This document shows, piece by piece, positions 16,059-25,742 of a DNA stretch of 29,876 nucleotides. Origin of the DNA: Lentisphaeria bacterium (lineage in GTDB: Bacteria > Verrucomicrobiota > Lentisphaeria > Victivallales > UBA1829); contig DPDG01000097.1 in the NCBI GenBank assembly GCA_003526375.1, positions 1-29,876 on the forward strand, in the 5' to 3' direction. The translations under genes were made by a program, and so were the position numbers. Position 1 is the first letter of the stretch. The number at the start of each line of letters is the position of its first letter. Under the pieces are notes generated by a model that saw only the letters and a program-made list of their open reading frames with translations, searched no databases and was not told where the DNA came from.

Positions 16059-16523
16059 ATTTTATTTGCAATCTTTTTCACTTCAAAAACTTACAACAGA
16101 AAAATCCCATCTGAAATTTTGAGTCTTATACAATGATGTCGAAAGTTGATGTATGCTCCTTCTCCGGATGAAAAAAACATTGCACAAGCCGGTTTGCAAT
16201 CTGAAATCAGTCTGGATTCTGAGCCATTCTGAGCGTTGTCGTATCAAATCAATGTGACTCGTCATCAATACATCAGATTTTTGAACATTCCGGAAAGAAA
16301 GCCATCATATGTTCAAGAATGCGAAAACAGAAGAAATCCGTTCACGCACCTGTTCATGACAGCAGTCCGTCTTTTTATTATCCATCAAGTAGCCTCTACC
16401 AGAAATCCGGTTGCAGGGACGCTGTTTCAGAGAAAGCATAAATATGTAAAAAAGAATTTGCAAAGTAACGGGATATGCTATATAATATTGAAAGAGGAAA
16501 AAGAAAAGAGCTGAATATAGAAT
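16059..16523. other. Non-coding region upstream of the GntR-type regulator
   Basis: No convincing gene is visible. An inverted repeat TTGAACAT (16281-16288)/ATGTTCAA (16309-16316) with a 20-bp loop is the main structured feature, followed by the regulator's promoter (16458-16486). A short frame from 16236 to 16514 lacks a ribosome site and overlaps the promoter. Confidence 0.55.
16458..16486 (+). promoter_or_regulatory. Sigma-70 type promoter of the GntR-type regulator gene
   Basis: TTGCAA (16458-16463) and TATAAT (16481-16486) are separated by exactly 17 bp and lie 37 bp before the start codon. Confidence 0.65.
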
Positions 16524-17552
16524 ATGCCTAAACAGCGTCGAACGAAACGAACGATATTATTTGAGGAATACAAAAAGAAAATTCTCTCTGGCGAAATGAA
16601 GCCGGGAGATCTCTTTCCGAGCGCCAAGACGCTGGCTCCCAGCAGTAATGTGAGCCAGAGAACGGCGACAAGTATCATCCGCGAGCTGGGACGTATCGGT
16701 TTGCTGAGTGTTTCACCGGGGCGCAGATCGGTGGTGTGCGCTCCCGGGAAAAATCCGAAACGGCCCCGTTTCGACAAACCGATCGGCATCATCAGTCCCC
16801 GTTCTGATTTACTTTTCGTTGCTCAGTGGCGTAACTGGCTGGTTCAGCATTTTCGCGAGAAGCTCACCGAAGAAGGTTTCGAGTCCACTTGGGTTCCAGA
16901 GGACATCAAGGCAGAAGAACTGAAGGCTTATTCCGGTTTTGTCATTGCCGGAGAAGTATTTCAAGCGCCCAAATGGGAAATGCTGCTGAATAGCGGACTG
17001 CCGTGCGTCAGGTTGTCATTTTTCCGTCCGTATCCGAACACGGTTTATGTTGATTACCGTCCTGCCCTGGATCAGGTCGGGCTTTTTCTGGCGCGTCAGG
17101 AATGCCGTTGTGTGATTATGCTGACCTGCTGTGAACGGGAAGCGAAGTATGCCTTCAACTGGTTCAGCGAGATCGGATTCATGAAAACCCTGCAGAGTTA
17201 TAATGTTGAGGAGTATGGATTTCAGCGGATCGTGATCACGCCGGGAGCTTCCAAAGAGCTGAAGCACTTGCGCACCATTACTTCTGCCATCAAGGAGAAA
17301 ACGGCGTTTCTCACCAGCAGTCCCGCGTACACGCAGATCATTACGGAACTGATGGCAAATCAGAAAAAGATTCTCGGCGCCGACTATGAAGTCATCTCCC
17401 TGAGCCGGGCTCCCGAAGAACCGATTGCCGGGGGATATGTTGATTTGAAGTGTCATGAGATCATCAATAAAATGCTGGAAGTTCTTTTTACCCATCAGTT
17501 GCAACGCAAGCCCCAGATCGGGCAAGTTATCGCAGCCGAATTCTATCCGTAA
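16524..17552 (+). CDS. GntR-family regulator with LacI-like sensor domain
   Basis: The N-terminus (residues 11-75) is a GntR winged helix: a 20-residue first helix, then LSGEMKPGDLFPSAKTLA and VSQRTATSIIRELGRIGLL. The rest (about 84-342) resembles a periplasmic-binding/LacI sensor domain, starting with KPIGIISPRSDLL. Such chimeras usually sense a sugar or related ligand. The protein starts at 16524 after a strong promoter; the ribosome site is weak (AAAGAG about 15 bp upstream). A clear terminator follows. The next gene is a large sensor kinase with its own promoter, so no target operon is evident. The ligand is unknown. Confidence 0.85.
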   Translation: MPKQRRTKRTILFEEYKKKILSGEMKPGDLFPSAKTLAPSSNVSQRTATSIIRELGRIGLLSVSPGRRSVVCAPGKNPKRPRFDKPIGIISPRSDLLFVAQWRNWLVQHFREKLTEEGFESTWVPEDIKAEELKAYSGFVIAGEVFQAPKWEMLLNSGLPCVRLSFFRPYPNTVYVDYRPALDQVGLFLARQECRCVIMLTCCEREAKYAFNWFSEIGFMKTLQSYNVEEYGFQRIVITPGASKELKHLRTITSAIKEKTAFLTSSPAYTQIITELMANQKKILGADYEVISLSRAPEEPIAGGYVDLKCHEIINKMLEVLFTHQLQRKPQIGQVIAAEFYP

Positions 17553-17582
17553 ACGCCACATTCACATCATTCCACCTGTCTT

Positions 17583-17610
17583 TCCCACTGTCACGCAGTG
17601 GGATTTTTTT
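17583..17610 (+). terminator. Intrinsic terminator of the GntR-type regulator gene
   Basis: TCCCACTG (17583-17590) pairs with CAGTGGGA (17596-17603) around TCACG and is followed by seven T residues. It lies 30 bp past the stop codon. Confidence 0.85.
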
Positions 17611-17957
17611 GTTGAAATTCCACATTGCTTTCCGCCAGCCCGTGTTGGAATACTTTCTCCGCTTTGCTGCGAAAATGGAACCAATAAAATAGGAATGCTG
17701 GTTATTTTTCTTTTTCTTTTGCATATTCTTATTTGCATTGAAAGATGAGGTGTTGTATATTGACATCATAATCGTTTGACGAAGGCAGTCAAATAAAGAC
17801 GAAAAATAACCATCAGCGACAGATGCCGTCAAAAATACAGATTTTAAGATATACCCCCCCGGGCTTTCAATGCTTTTGGGGCACTTTTGCTGTTTTGCCG
17901 CAAACAGTTATCGCAGGATCAAAAATATTTATAATGGATAGGAACCGGGAAAACTGA
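17611..17957. other. Upstream region of the sensor kinase gene
   Basis: No gene is visible. It holds a promoter candidate (17733-17761), an inverted repeat TTTGAC-N7-GTCAAA (17775-17793) with a further GTCAAAA near 17827, and a short run of seven C residues near 17856. The repeat lies just past the likely transcription start, a typical operator position. Confidence 0.55.
17733..17761 (+). promoter_or_regulatory. Candidate promoter of the sensor kinase gene
   Basis: TTGCAT (17733-17738) and TATATT (17756-17761) are 17 bp apart. This would give a leader of about 190 bases containing the TTTGAC/GTCAAA inverted repeat. Confidence 0.5.
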
Positions 17958-20900
17958 ATGAAAAAGTGGCTCTTCTTGTTATGCTGTGCCTTTTCTCTGC
18001 TGCTGAACGCCGCAAGCGGGAAAGCTGTGCCATCCTCCGAAAAAAAGATCCTCGTTCTGGCGTCATTTCACCTGGCGCATGACTGGACGGCAAAGTTGAC
18101 GGACACCATTCAGGCCGACAGCAAAAATTTTTCGCCCCCGCCGCAAATCACCATCGTGGCTTTCGATATGATGCGGGTTTACGAATCTCAGAATTCCGAG
18201 AAAAAACTGCTCCATTACCTTTCCGTAATTCAAAAAGGCAAATTCGACATGATCGTGGCGCTTGATTCCCCGATCATGAATTTACTGCTTGAGAATTCGG
18301 ACAAGGTTCCTGCCGGAATTCCGATTGTGTTCGGCGGCTGTGAAAACATCTCGCCGGATATCAAACAGAAACACCCGAACATCACCGGCGTCATTCAAAA
18401 GGACGACGCGGAAGGCACGCTGCGCGCCGGATTGGCACTGTACCCCGATACCCGTACCGTCATGGTGCTCTCCGACGACTCCCCGGAAAGCCGGGAATTT
18501 GAACAGGATTTCAAAGCCCGCATTCCCTCGATCAAAGGGGTGGACTTTATCTTTGTCAACAATGCCGATATGGCGATAGAGGAAATTCACCGAAAAATAG
18601 CCAATCTGCCGGAAAATGCCCTGCTGATGCTGTCTCCCTGGCGCGGGCTTGGCGGCAACGACTATCAGAGCCTTCCCGCATTCGGCATGGATATTTCGCA
18701 ATTCAGCAAACGCCCGTATCTGGTGAATTGCACCGGAATGTTCAACCATGGAGCGCTTGGCGGTATGATAACCGATCCGGTAATTCATGGCCACGAAGTG
18801 TCCCGTTTGATGGAAGAAGTATTGAAAAAAGGCAGCGCGCGAGACATCCCGCTGACTTACGGGAAAATGATTCCGCTCTTCGACTGGCATGAAATGACCG
18901 GCAACAATCTCGACGGGAGCCGCCTCCCGAAAGACGCCGTTTACCTGAATCAACCGGTTCCCGTGTGGAAAGAACATCAGAACGTCTTTCTATCGAGCCT
19001 TGGCGTTATTTTTCTGGTGATCGGCGGAGCCGCATTCTATGTGCATATTTCCCGGAAAAGCCTGAAACGCGGGCGCGACATTCTGCGGATTCTCCCCGGA
19101 CGGGTGGGAATCATAAACCGTGCCGAAAAAGTTCTGTTCCTGAGCGCTCGCGATTTGGACAAAAAGGAACTTGCCGGAACTCATTATCTCAAGGATATCC
19201 CCCGTTTCGACTACGAGATGGTGTCCTCCGCGATGCGGGATGTTTTCGCCACCGGCGAAAACAAAATGCTCGAATACGACTCGCAGGGAGACAAACGTGC
19301 GATGTTTTTGAGAACCGTTCCGCGGGAGCTTTTTGGGGAAGAAGCGGTGATCTGGTTTTCACATGACAATGCGGAACTCCAGGAAGCGCGGAAAGAGGCC
19401 CAGGATTACGCTGAAAAATTGAAACGTTCGACCCGGATGTGGGATCTGGTCGTCAACGCGCTGCCGATTCTCATTTTCGCAAAGGACCCGGCCGATGACT
19501 ACCGTTTTGTCTTTTCGAACAAGGGAATGCAGGATTTCCTCAATCTGACCGATGAGGAAATCCGCGGAAAAACTGATTTTGAGATTTGCCCGAGGAGTAC
19601 CGCAACAATCATGCGGGACGACGACGAAAGAAACATGCTGGACCTGGAGCATGGCGTTGAAAATGTCGTTCCGATGCCGGATGCGACCGGAAAAGTTCAT
19701 TCCATGCGCACAATTACGTGGCCGTTTGTGGAGGCGGACGGTTCCTGTCTTCTGATCGGGGCGGCATTTGACGCGACCGAGCTGGAACAGGCCAAACACA
19801 AGGCGGAGGAGAGCGCCGAATGGTTTCGCCTGACCTTGAACAGCATCGGCGACGGCGTCATCACGACCGACCGGGCGGGCAAGATCACGATGATGAATCC
19901 GGTGGCGGAACGGATGACCGGTGTTCCCAGAGAAGAAGCCCTGGGGAAACCGCACGATCAGGTGTTCCGGATCTATAATTACGACAACGACCGGCCGAGT
20001 CCTTCGCCGGTGATGCGGACGCTGCGGACCGGCGTAATTGTTGAACTTGCCAACCATACCGACCTGCTTGCCCGGGACGGGACGCGGTTTCACATTGCCG
20101 ACAGCGCGGCGCCGATTTTCGGGCCGGACAACACAATCCTCGGAGCAATTCTGGTATTTCGCGACGTCACCGAGGAATATGCCCAGCGCGATCTCCTGCG
20201 TTATGCTCATGCTCAACTGGAAGCCGGCTCGAAAATTTCCAAATCGGCGACGTTCGTGTTCAATCCGGCAACCAAAAAAATAACCGGTTCGGCTCTGCTG
20301 CCGAAACTGCTGCCTGTCATCAGAGACCGCTTCAAAGATATAAAGAATTGGATTTACGAAGAAGACCTGCCGTCAATGCAGACGAAGTGGGCGGAACTCG
20401 CCAATGGAGAGGTATCATCGGCGATCTTCGATTACCGAACCAAAGATAAGGACGGTTTTCATTACTACCGTCTGAGTTCCTCCTGCGACCGGAGCGATCC
20501 GCGGCAGGTGGTGTACACCGGCGTGGTTCAGGATGTCACCGACATTCGCCGGGTGTTCGACCAGCTTCAGGAACAGCAGAATCTGTGGGAGAAAGTGATC
20601 AACTCCATCCCGCTGTGTTTCTTCGCCAAAGATGCCGACGATGATTTCCGGTACGTTCTGTGCAATCAGACTTTTGCCGCTTTTGTGGGAAAAACACCGG
20701 AGGAAGTGATCGGCAAAACCGATGCCGAATTGTTCAATCGGCCGGAAGATGCCGAATTATTCCGAGTCTGGGATAAAAAAATCATGAATCAACCGGACGG
20801 CGAAGAACTGGAGGAAGCCGCAGTCGACTCCAAAGGGCAGAAACATTATTTGCAGACAGTCAAAAAACCGCTTACCGGTTTGGATGGCCGCCGCCTCCTG

Positions 20901-23900
20901 CTGGGTGCGTCTTCGGATATTACCGACTTGAAACAACTGCTTTCCTGCGAAAAACTTAACAGCGAAGTTCTGGCCGTCACGGCAAAGCATGATAAATTTG
21001 ACACGATGATCGATGAAATGGCCGGGATTCTGATGAAGCACATGAAGTGCGACCGGATCATGCTTGCCCGCTGCAATCAACACGGATTGCCGCGCCTTTA
21101 TCAAGAATGGCTTTCGCCCGGAACAATTTCCATCCGTGAATCCAACCTCGAAAAACACTATGAGCTGTGGGACCGGAACATTTCGGAGTTCCGCGCCAAT
21201 CATATCCTGAAAACCTCCGATGTCACGCGAGCTGAATTCTGTCCCGGCCTGGCCCGGGACGACAAATACCGGACCATCGCACTGATCGTGGCGCCGGTAT
21301 TTGTCGACGACCAGCTGTGGGGTGCGCTTTTCGTCTCTTATTCGCACATCCGTCAGGCCTTCAACGATATCGACGAGCGGATCATGCGCAGTTGCGCCAA
21401 CGTCATTTCGATGGCGCAGGTTTCGGAACGCCAGCGCCACACGATCCAGCAGGCCAACCATGAACGGCAGCTGGTGCTTGACAACATCCACATTCCGATC
21501 TGGCTTCACGACAATCGCGGAGAGCTGATCCGCGCCAATACCGCGGTCGGCGACCTCTTCGGCATTCCGGCGGCGGAGCTGACCACCGGAAAAAACCGGG
21601 AGCTCCTGGCGCCGGCGTTCCCGGACGGAGCGGTTCAGCCTATCGAAGAATCCCTGAAAACCGGGCGGGCGGTTCAGCGGGAAATACGATTGCTGGGGCG
21701 CGATTTCATCATATCCGCCGAGCCGGTATTCGATTCGCTCGGACACCTGGCGTATATCGTCAAAGCCGCCATCGACATGACGGAGTTCAATGAGCTTCTT
21801 TCCAGCCGGACGGCTTTGAGCGCCTGTCTCGAAACCCTGATCGGAGAACCCAAGCTGGAGAAAGCGCTCGCAAAGATGCTTCAGACTCTCTGTGCCCACC
21901 TCGGAGCCTCCCGTGCCTATATTTACCGTTTCAATGAGGAAACGCGCACGATGTCCGTCCTGGTCGAACATGTTGCCGATAACGGGAAAGCGATTTTGGG
22001 CACGGTCAAGGACCAGCCATACGCCGCATCGCCGAACTGGTATGACCGTTTTGCTGACGAACAGACGATCATCATTGACGACATTTCCCGGGCGCGGGTG
22101 AAAGAATATGGCACATTCAGGCAAAAGATGATTGCCCTTGCAGACATGCGCTCCATTTATGCGACCCGCCTGATTACCCATAAGAACATCTGGGGCTACC
22201 TCGGACTGATCTATGAACATCACCCCCGTTCATTGGATGAGGAAGCACTCCAGTTCCTGCAATCTTCCGCCCATTTTATTGAAGTGATGCTGGAACGGGA
22301 GCAGGTTCAAGAACAATTGCAGGAGAATCTGGAAAACACCCGCCGCTCCGAACAGAGAAAAGCGGAGCTGCTGATGAACGAACAGACGATCAACAACTGC
22401 CTGAACGCATTGTTCCGTGAGGAAAACGTCGGCGATTCCATACAAACGGTTCTGAAAGCGATCAACACCCGTTTCGGAGCCGCCCGGAGTTATATCCTGC
22501 GGATTTCTCCCGAAGAAAAAACGCAGAAAATCTACTCGGAGTATATGGTTCCCGGCGAGATTCCGATGTTCGAAGAAGGAAAAATCTACCCGTTGGACGA
22601 GACCGCGCCGTGGTATGAAAATCTGTTGAAAAATGAGACTGTCGCCCATTCCGATTTGAACGATCCGGAACAGATCGCCATTCTGGGAGATTGGATGGAA
22701 CACGCGCGTCAGTATAATATGCGGTCGCTGTATGTGGCGCGAATTCAGCTCGACGGAAAGCTGTGGGGAGACCTCGGAGTGATCTATCAGGGAGAAAATC
22801 AGGTGGACTTTTCGGAATCCGATCTGGAGCTGTTGAACTCGGCGGCTCACCTGATCGAAGTCATGCTGCAACGTCAGCAGTCGCGGGATCAGCTCGTAAA
22901 AGCGATGCAGAAAGCCCAGGCGGCGGACAAGGCCAAGAGCTTTTTCATCGCCAGCGTCAGCCACGAAATCCGGACGCCGTTGAATGCGGTCATCGGTTTT
23001 TCCGACCTGCTCCGCGACGGCGATATCCCGGAAGCCGAAGCCAAAGAATACCTCGCTTCGATCTCGTATTCCGGCAACGCCCTGCTGCAATTGATCAACG
23101 ATGTGCTTGATCTCTCCAAACTGGAAGCGAACCAGATGAAAATTGAACCGGCTCCCGCTGATTTCCGGGAGCTCAGCGAAGAAGTGATGAAAGTATTCCA
23201 ATACCGTGCCGGGGAACAGCAGATCGAGCTTCGCATCGATATGCCGCCTCTGCCGGAAATGGAACTGGACAAACTGCGAATCCGGCAGGTGCTGTTCAAT
23301 CTGATCGGTAACGCGGTAAAATTCACCAACGAAGGCTCGGTGACCTTGAAAGCGGAATGTCAGCCGAATGGCGATGGAACTTGCGAATTCACCTTCATGG
23401 TGATCGACACCGGCCCCGGCATTGCACCGGAAGACCAGGCGAAACTGATGAAACCGTTTGTCCAGCTCTCCCGCATCCGGGGAACCTCCGCAAGCAACAA
23501 CGGAACCGGGCTGGGGTTGACCATCTCCAAGCGTCTGATCGAAAAAATGAAAGGCTCGCTCTGGCTGAAGAGCGAACCAGGCAAAGGAAGCGTCTTCGGC
23601 GCGTCGCTTCACCGTATTCGCATATCAAAGGATTCCACAGCTTCCGAGAGCTCCAAGGCTGCGGTGCTTTCCTGCACAGCGGAAGCCGCTGCACTTTCCA
23701 TTCTGATTGTCGATGATGTCGCATTGAACCTGAGGGTCATGAAAGCTCTTTGCCACAGAGCCGGTATTGGAAATATTGAAACCGCGCTGTCCGGTGAGGA
23801 AGCCTTGGCCATGCTGAAAAAACAGCCCTTCGATCTGGTGCTGACCGATATGTGGATGCCGGAAATGACCGGGGTGGTTCTGGCAGAAAAGATCCGTGGC

Positions 23901-24101
23901 GACAAGCGTTTTCAGGACATACCGATTTTAGCCGTAACGGCGGACGTGGAGGCCAAGGACAATTTTCCTCTTGAATATTTCGACGGAGTTCTTTTGAAGC
24001 CTGTAACCATTGAAAAAGTCCATAAAATGCTGGACTTCGCCCGAAATCCGGGTCGCACGAAACGTAACAATATAATATTAAATGAATTACGAAATATGTA
24101 A
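17958..24101 (+). CDS. Giant hybrid sensor histidine kinase (periplasmic sensor, multi-PAS/GAF, receiver)
   Basis: A 2047-residue membrane kinase. A signal peptide (about 1-20) precedes a periplasmic domain (about 28-335) resembling the ABC-type substrate-binding sensor family. A membrane segment follows near 342-364. The cytoplasmic part holds about five PAS-like domains (near 495-610, 622-740, 755-865, 876-990, 1170-1280) and three GAF domains (near 1002-1160, 1288-1450, 1472-1640). The kinase core has the H-box SHEIRTPLN with H1669, N-box N1785, G1 DTGPGI (D1817) and G2 GTGLGL (1849). A receiver ends the protein, with D1919, D1920 and phospho-acceptor D1964. The two last GAF domains look like duplicates (NIWGYLGLIY and KLWGDLGVIY). 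No response regulator, phosphotransfer protein or transporter lies nearby, so output must be encoded elsewhere. The ligand is unknown. Confidence 0.93.
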   Translation: MKKWLFLLCCAFSLLLNAASGKAVPSSEKKILVLASFHLAHDWTAKLTDTIQADSKNFSPPPQITIVAFDMMRVYESQNSEKKLLHYLSVIQKGKFDMIVALDSPIMNLLLENSDKVPAGIPIVFGGCENISPDIKQKHPNITGVIQKDDAEGTLRAGLALYPDTRTVMVLSDDSPESREFEQDFKARIPSIKGVDFIFVNNADMAIEEIHRKIANLPENALLMLSPWRGLGGNDYQSLPAFGMDISQFSKRPYLVNCTGMFNHGALGGMITDPVIHGHEVSRLMEEVLKKGSARDIPLTYGKMIPLFDWHEMTGNNLDGSRLPKDAVYLNQPVPVWKEHQNVFLSSLGVIFLVIGGAAFYVHISRKSLKRGRDILRILPGRVGIINRAEKVLFLSARDLDKKELAGTHYLKDIPRFDYEMVSSAMRDVFATGENKMLEYDSQGDKRAMFLRTVPRELFGEEAVIWFSHDNAELQEARKEAQDYAEKLKRSTRMWDLVVNALPILIFAKDPADDYRFVFSNKGMQDFLNLTDEEIRGKTDFEICPRSTATIMRDDDERNMLDLEHGVENVVPMPDATGKVHSMRTITWPFVEADGSCLLIGAAFDATELEQAKHKAEESAEWFRLTLNSIGDGVITTDRAGKITMMNPVAERMTGVPREEALGKPHDQVFRIYNYDNDRPSPSPVMRTLRTGVIVELANHTDLLARDGTRFHIADSAAPIFGPDNTILGAILVFRDVTEEYAQRDLLRYAHAQLEAGSKISKSATFVFNPATKKITGSALLPKLLPVIRDRFKDIKNWIYEEDLPSMQTKWAELANGEVSSAIFDYRTKDKDGFHYYRLSSSCDRSDPRQVVYTGVVQDVTDIRRVFDQLQEQQNLWEKVINSIPLCFFAKDADDDFRYVLCNQTFAAFVGKTPEEVIGKTDAELFNRPEDAELFRVWDKKIMNQPDGEELEEAAVDSKGQKHYLQTVKKPLTGLDGRRLLLGASSDITDLKQLLSCEKLNSEVLAVTAKHDKFDTMIDEMAGILMKHMKCDRIMLARCNQHGLPRLYQEWLSPGTISIRESNLEKHYELWDRNISEFRANHILKTSDVTRAEFCPGLARDDKYRTIALIVAPVFVDDQLWGALFVSYSHIRQAFNDIDERIMRSCANVISMAQVSERQRHTIQQANHERQLVLDNIHIPIWLHDNRGELIRANTAVGDLFGIPAAELTTGKNRELLAPAFPDGAVQPIEESLKTGRAVQREIRLLGRDFIISAEPVFDSLGHLAYIVKAAIDMTEFNELLSSRTALSACLETLIGEPKLEKALAKMLQTLCAHLGASRAYIYRFNEETRTMSVLVEHVADNGKAILGTVKDQPYAASPNWYDRFADEQTIIIDDISRARVKEYGTFRQKMIALADMRSIYATRLITHKNIWGYLGLIYEHHPRSLDEEALQFLQSSAHFIEVMLEREQVQEQLQENLENTRRSEQRKAELLMNEQTINNCLNALFREENVGDSIQTVLKAINTRFGAARSYILRISPEEKTQKIYSEYMVPGEIPMFEEGKIYPLDETAPWYENLLKNETVAHSDLNDPEQIAILGDWMEHARQYNMRSLYVARIQLDGKLWGDLGVIYQGENQVDFSESDLELLNSAAHLIEVMLQRQQSRDQLVKAMQKAQAADKAKSFFIASVSHEIRTPLNAVIGFSDLLRDGDIPEAEAKEYLASISYSGNALLQLINDVLDLSKLEANQMKIEPAPADFRELSEEVMKVFQYRAGEQQIELRIDMPPLPEMELDKLRIRQVLFNLIGNAVKFTNEGSVTLKAECQPNGDGTCEFTFMVIDTGPGIAPEDQAKLMKPFVQLSRIRGTSASNNGTGLGLTISKRLIEKMKGSLWLKSEPGKGSVFGASLHRIRISKDSTASESSKAAVLSCTAEAAALSILIVDDVALNLRVMKALCHRAGIGNIETALSGEEALAMLKKQPFDLVLTDMWMPEMTGVVLAEKIRGDKRFQDIPILAVTADVEAKDNFPLEYFDGVLLKPVTIEKVHKMLDFARNPGRTKRNNIILNELRNM

Positions 24102-24308
24102 CAACAGCACAGATTCCCAACAGCTCATCGAAAAAAACGCAGAGTTGTTTCCAACCAGCGAAATCCTCACGAAATGAACTGACGGGGCATCGGTTCGCTG
24201 AGCTCAGAAGAAATTGTCGAACAGATAAAACAACTTCCCATGCAATTCAGCCTGACCGAATCATTTGCTCAAAAGGAAAAAGGACCAATTGTCAAGGTAA
24301 ATGCACGT

Positions 24309-24859
24309 TTGTCAGACTAAACGTATAATGAACTGGATTTTTGGGCATTTACTCTGGCAAATTCACATTGCGAAGATAAATTTTCCAAAAAACCATGTTC
24401 TGATGAGCTGGAATCATGCGTTCAGTCTGACAAAAAAGACGATACCATCCTGAAGCGTCACATTCATCTGGTTTTTCGGACATACGAAACGCATGCCAAG
24501 ATTTCAGCATAAATCCTTATTTGCTGTCAGATTACTTTTTTGAAATCAGTTAAGATTCTTTTGCTTAGAAAATCCCTCCTTCTCTCATATGGCTCTTGGG
24601 GCTCCGACCTGAAATCCGAAGTTTTTAAGACATAGGAATACCGGGAAAGCCAAAGAAAAAGCCAGGTATTCCACTGGCTTCCCCGTTTACTCAACCCCAG
24701 ATATTCCTCCTCAAGTTGTGCTTCCACAGAGCTTGATTCTGCCTCCCAGAGGGAATAATACCATAATGCCATTGATTTGAGATGTCAAAGTGCTTATTGA
24801 ACAATACCCCTCTTCTTGTCAGACTAAATGTACACTATGTTTTTGTCAAACTAAATGCA
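24309..24859. repeat. Dispersed TTGTCAGACTAAA repeats, possible insertion-sequence remnant
   Basis: Three direct copies occur: TTGTCAGACTAAACGTA (24309-24325), TTGTCAGACTAAATGTA (24816-24832) and TTGTCAAACTAAATGCA (24843-24859). An inverted part-copy AGTCTGACAAA is at 24424-24434. Multiple short repeats near the ends are typical of IS21-like elements, whose transposase binds them. No transposase gene remains here, so the assignment to that family is tentative. Confidence 0.5.
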
Positions 24860-24949
24860 CGACTCTCTTTTTTACCCCGTGCGTTTACTTTGAGAAGTGA
24901 CAATCAGCATTTCTGCCCCATATTTTTTAATTTTTTTATAGATTTTTGC

Positions 24950-24978
24950 TTGACATTTGAAAGAAAGGTTATATATTC
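24950..24978 (+). promoter_or_regulatory. Promoter of tRNA-Asn
   Basis: A consensus TTGACA (24950-24955) and TATATT (24973-24978) are separated by 17 bp. The tRNA begins 17 bp further on. Confidence 0.75.
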
Positions 24979-24995
24979 TGTCCTCATACAACGCT

Positions 24996-25070
24996 CCGGC
25001 ATAGCTCAGCGGTAGAGTAGGTGGCTGTTAACCACTTGGTCGCTGGTTCGAATCCAGCTGCCGGAGCCAT
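24996..25070 (+). tRNA. tRNA-Asn (anticodon GTT)
   Basis: A 75-base tRNA with acceptor stem TCCGGCA/TGCCGGA, anticodon loop CTGTTAA giving GTT, T-loop TTCGAAT, discriminator G and encoded CCA. A T-run follows directly. The DNA to its right becomes AT-rich and carries mobile-type genes, so its 3' end may be an integration site. Confidence 0.96.
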
Positions 25071-25742
25071 TTTTTTGCCTTTTTTCCGACTTATTCAGCT
25101 CAAGTCTCTTTTTTTGATGAAATCGCACTTAAGGAGAAATACCGTTCTTCCCATTGGATAAACTAACGATAGCCTAACAATAAATTAACCGCTCTTTGCG
25201 GCATTTCAAGTTTTATCAGCCACGCTATAGAGCTATGCCAGAGAAGTTCTTGTTCTTATAGTTTCCTCTTCTGAACAAAAACACATTATCCATTCACCTG
25301 TTTTTCGCCTTTTGGACCTTTTTGTCATTGCCCAACTGCGTGAAAATACATTTTTACAAAATCGCCATTCGAAATTTTCTGAAAAAATTTTTTGACCGAC
25401 TCAAGGGACCGGTTGACCCGACCGGAAATTATCCATCAAGGCGACACATTCTTAATTCATTTTCTGTAGAATACCGGATTCTTTCCGTCCTTCGAAGATG
25501 CATCAAAACGGCTCCATTATTCCATTCTGGAATCCTTTCATTTCTTCGTTTTCCAATTCGTTCTGATCTATTTACTGTCTTTTTTAACTCCTAAAACCGG
25601 ATTCTTTTTTTGTATATTATTATCGATAAAAATAGAAATAATACTAATAAAATTATCTATTTTTAGACTTGATTTTTCTTGTTTTGGATCTATCTTAAGT
25701 ATTAGAAAATAAATGAGTTACATCAACAAATAAGAGGTAAAA
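25071..25742. other. AT-rich non-coding region before the amidoligase gene
   Basis: No supported gene. It contains a short stem CCGGT-N7-ACCGG (25409-25425), a direct repeat ACCGGATTCTTT (25473-25484 and 25596-25607), the 15-mer TATATTATTATCGAT (25613-25627), an inverted repeat TAAAAATAGA/TCTATTTTTA (25627-25636 with 25656-25665), and a promoter candidate at 25669-25696. Confidence 0.55.
25627..25696 (+). promoter_or_regulatory. Promoter/operator region of the amidoligase operon
   Basis: TTGATT (25669-25674) and TATCTT (25691-25696) are 16 bp apart and lie 46 bp before the start codon. Just upstream a perfect 10-bp inverted repeat (25627-25636 with 25656-25665, 19-bp spacer) could bind a dimeric regulator. 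Confidence 0.4.

Larger units (their letters stand above)
24102..24995. other. Gene-free region with insertion-sequence-like repeats
   Basis: No intact gene is visible in about 890 bp. A 43-codon open frame (about 24182-24319) without a start codon may be a gene remnant. Copies of TTGTCAGACTAAAYGTA are scattered through it (see the repeat entry). A hairpin GGAATACC/GGTATTCC (24635-24642 with 24665-24672) and a tRNA promoter at the end are the other features. Confidence 0.55.

Noticed and set aside
890..16063. The two tRNA-Ser 3' ends bracket one large island
   Set aside because: The interval holds clpB, grpE, dnaJ and smpB, which are core genes, and an element using the tRNA at 15969 would lie to its right, not its left.
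16236..16514. 92-codon plus-strand frame upstream of the GntR-type regulator
   Set aside because: No ribosome site, no recognisable domain, and it runs across a near-consensus promoter.
24527..24772. 81-codon minus-strand frame
   Set aside because: Contains a hairpin region, has no ribosome site and no recognisable motif; could be a fragment of a decayed element at most.
25322..25594. 90-codon plus-strand frame after tRNA-Asn
   Set aside because: Non-ATG start, no ribosome site and composition like the surrounding non-coding DNA.
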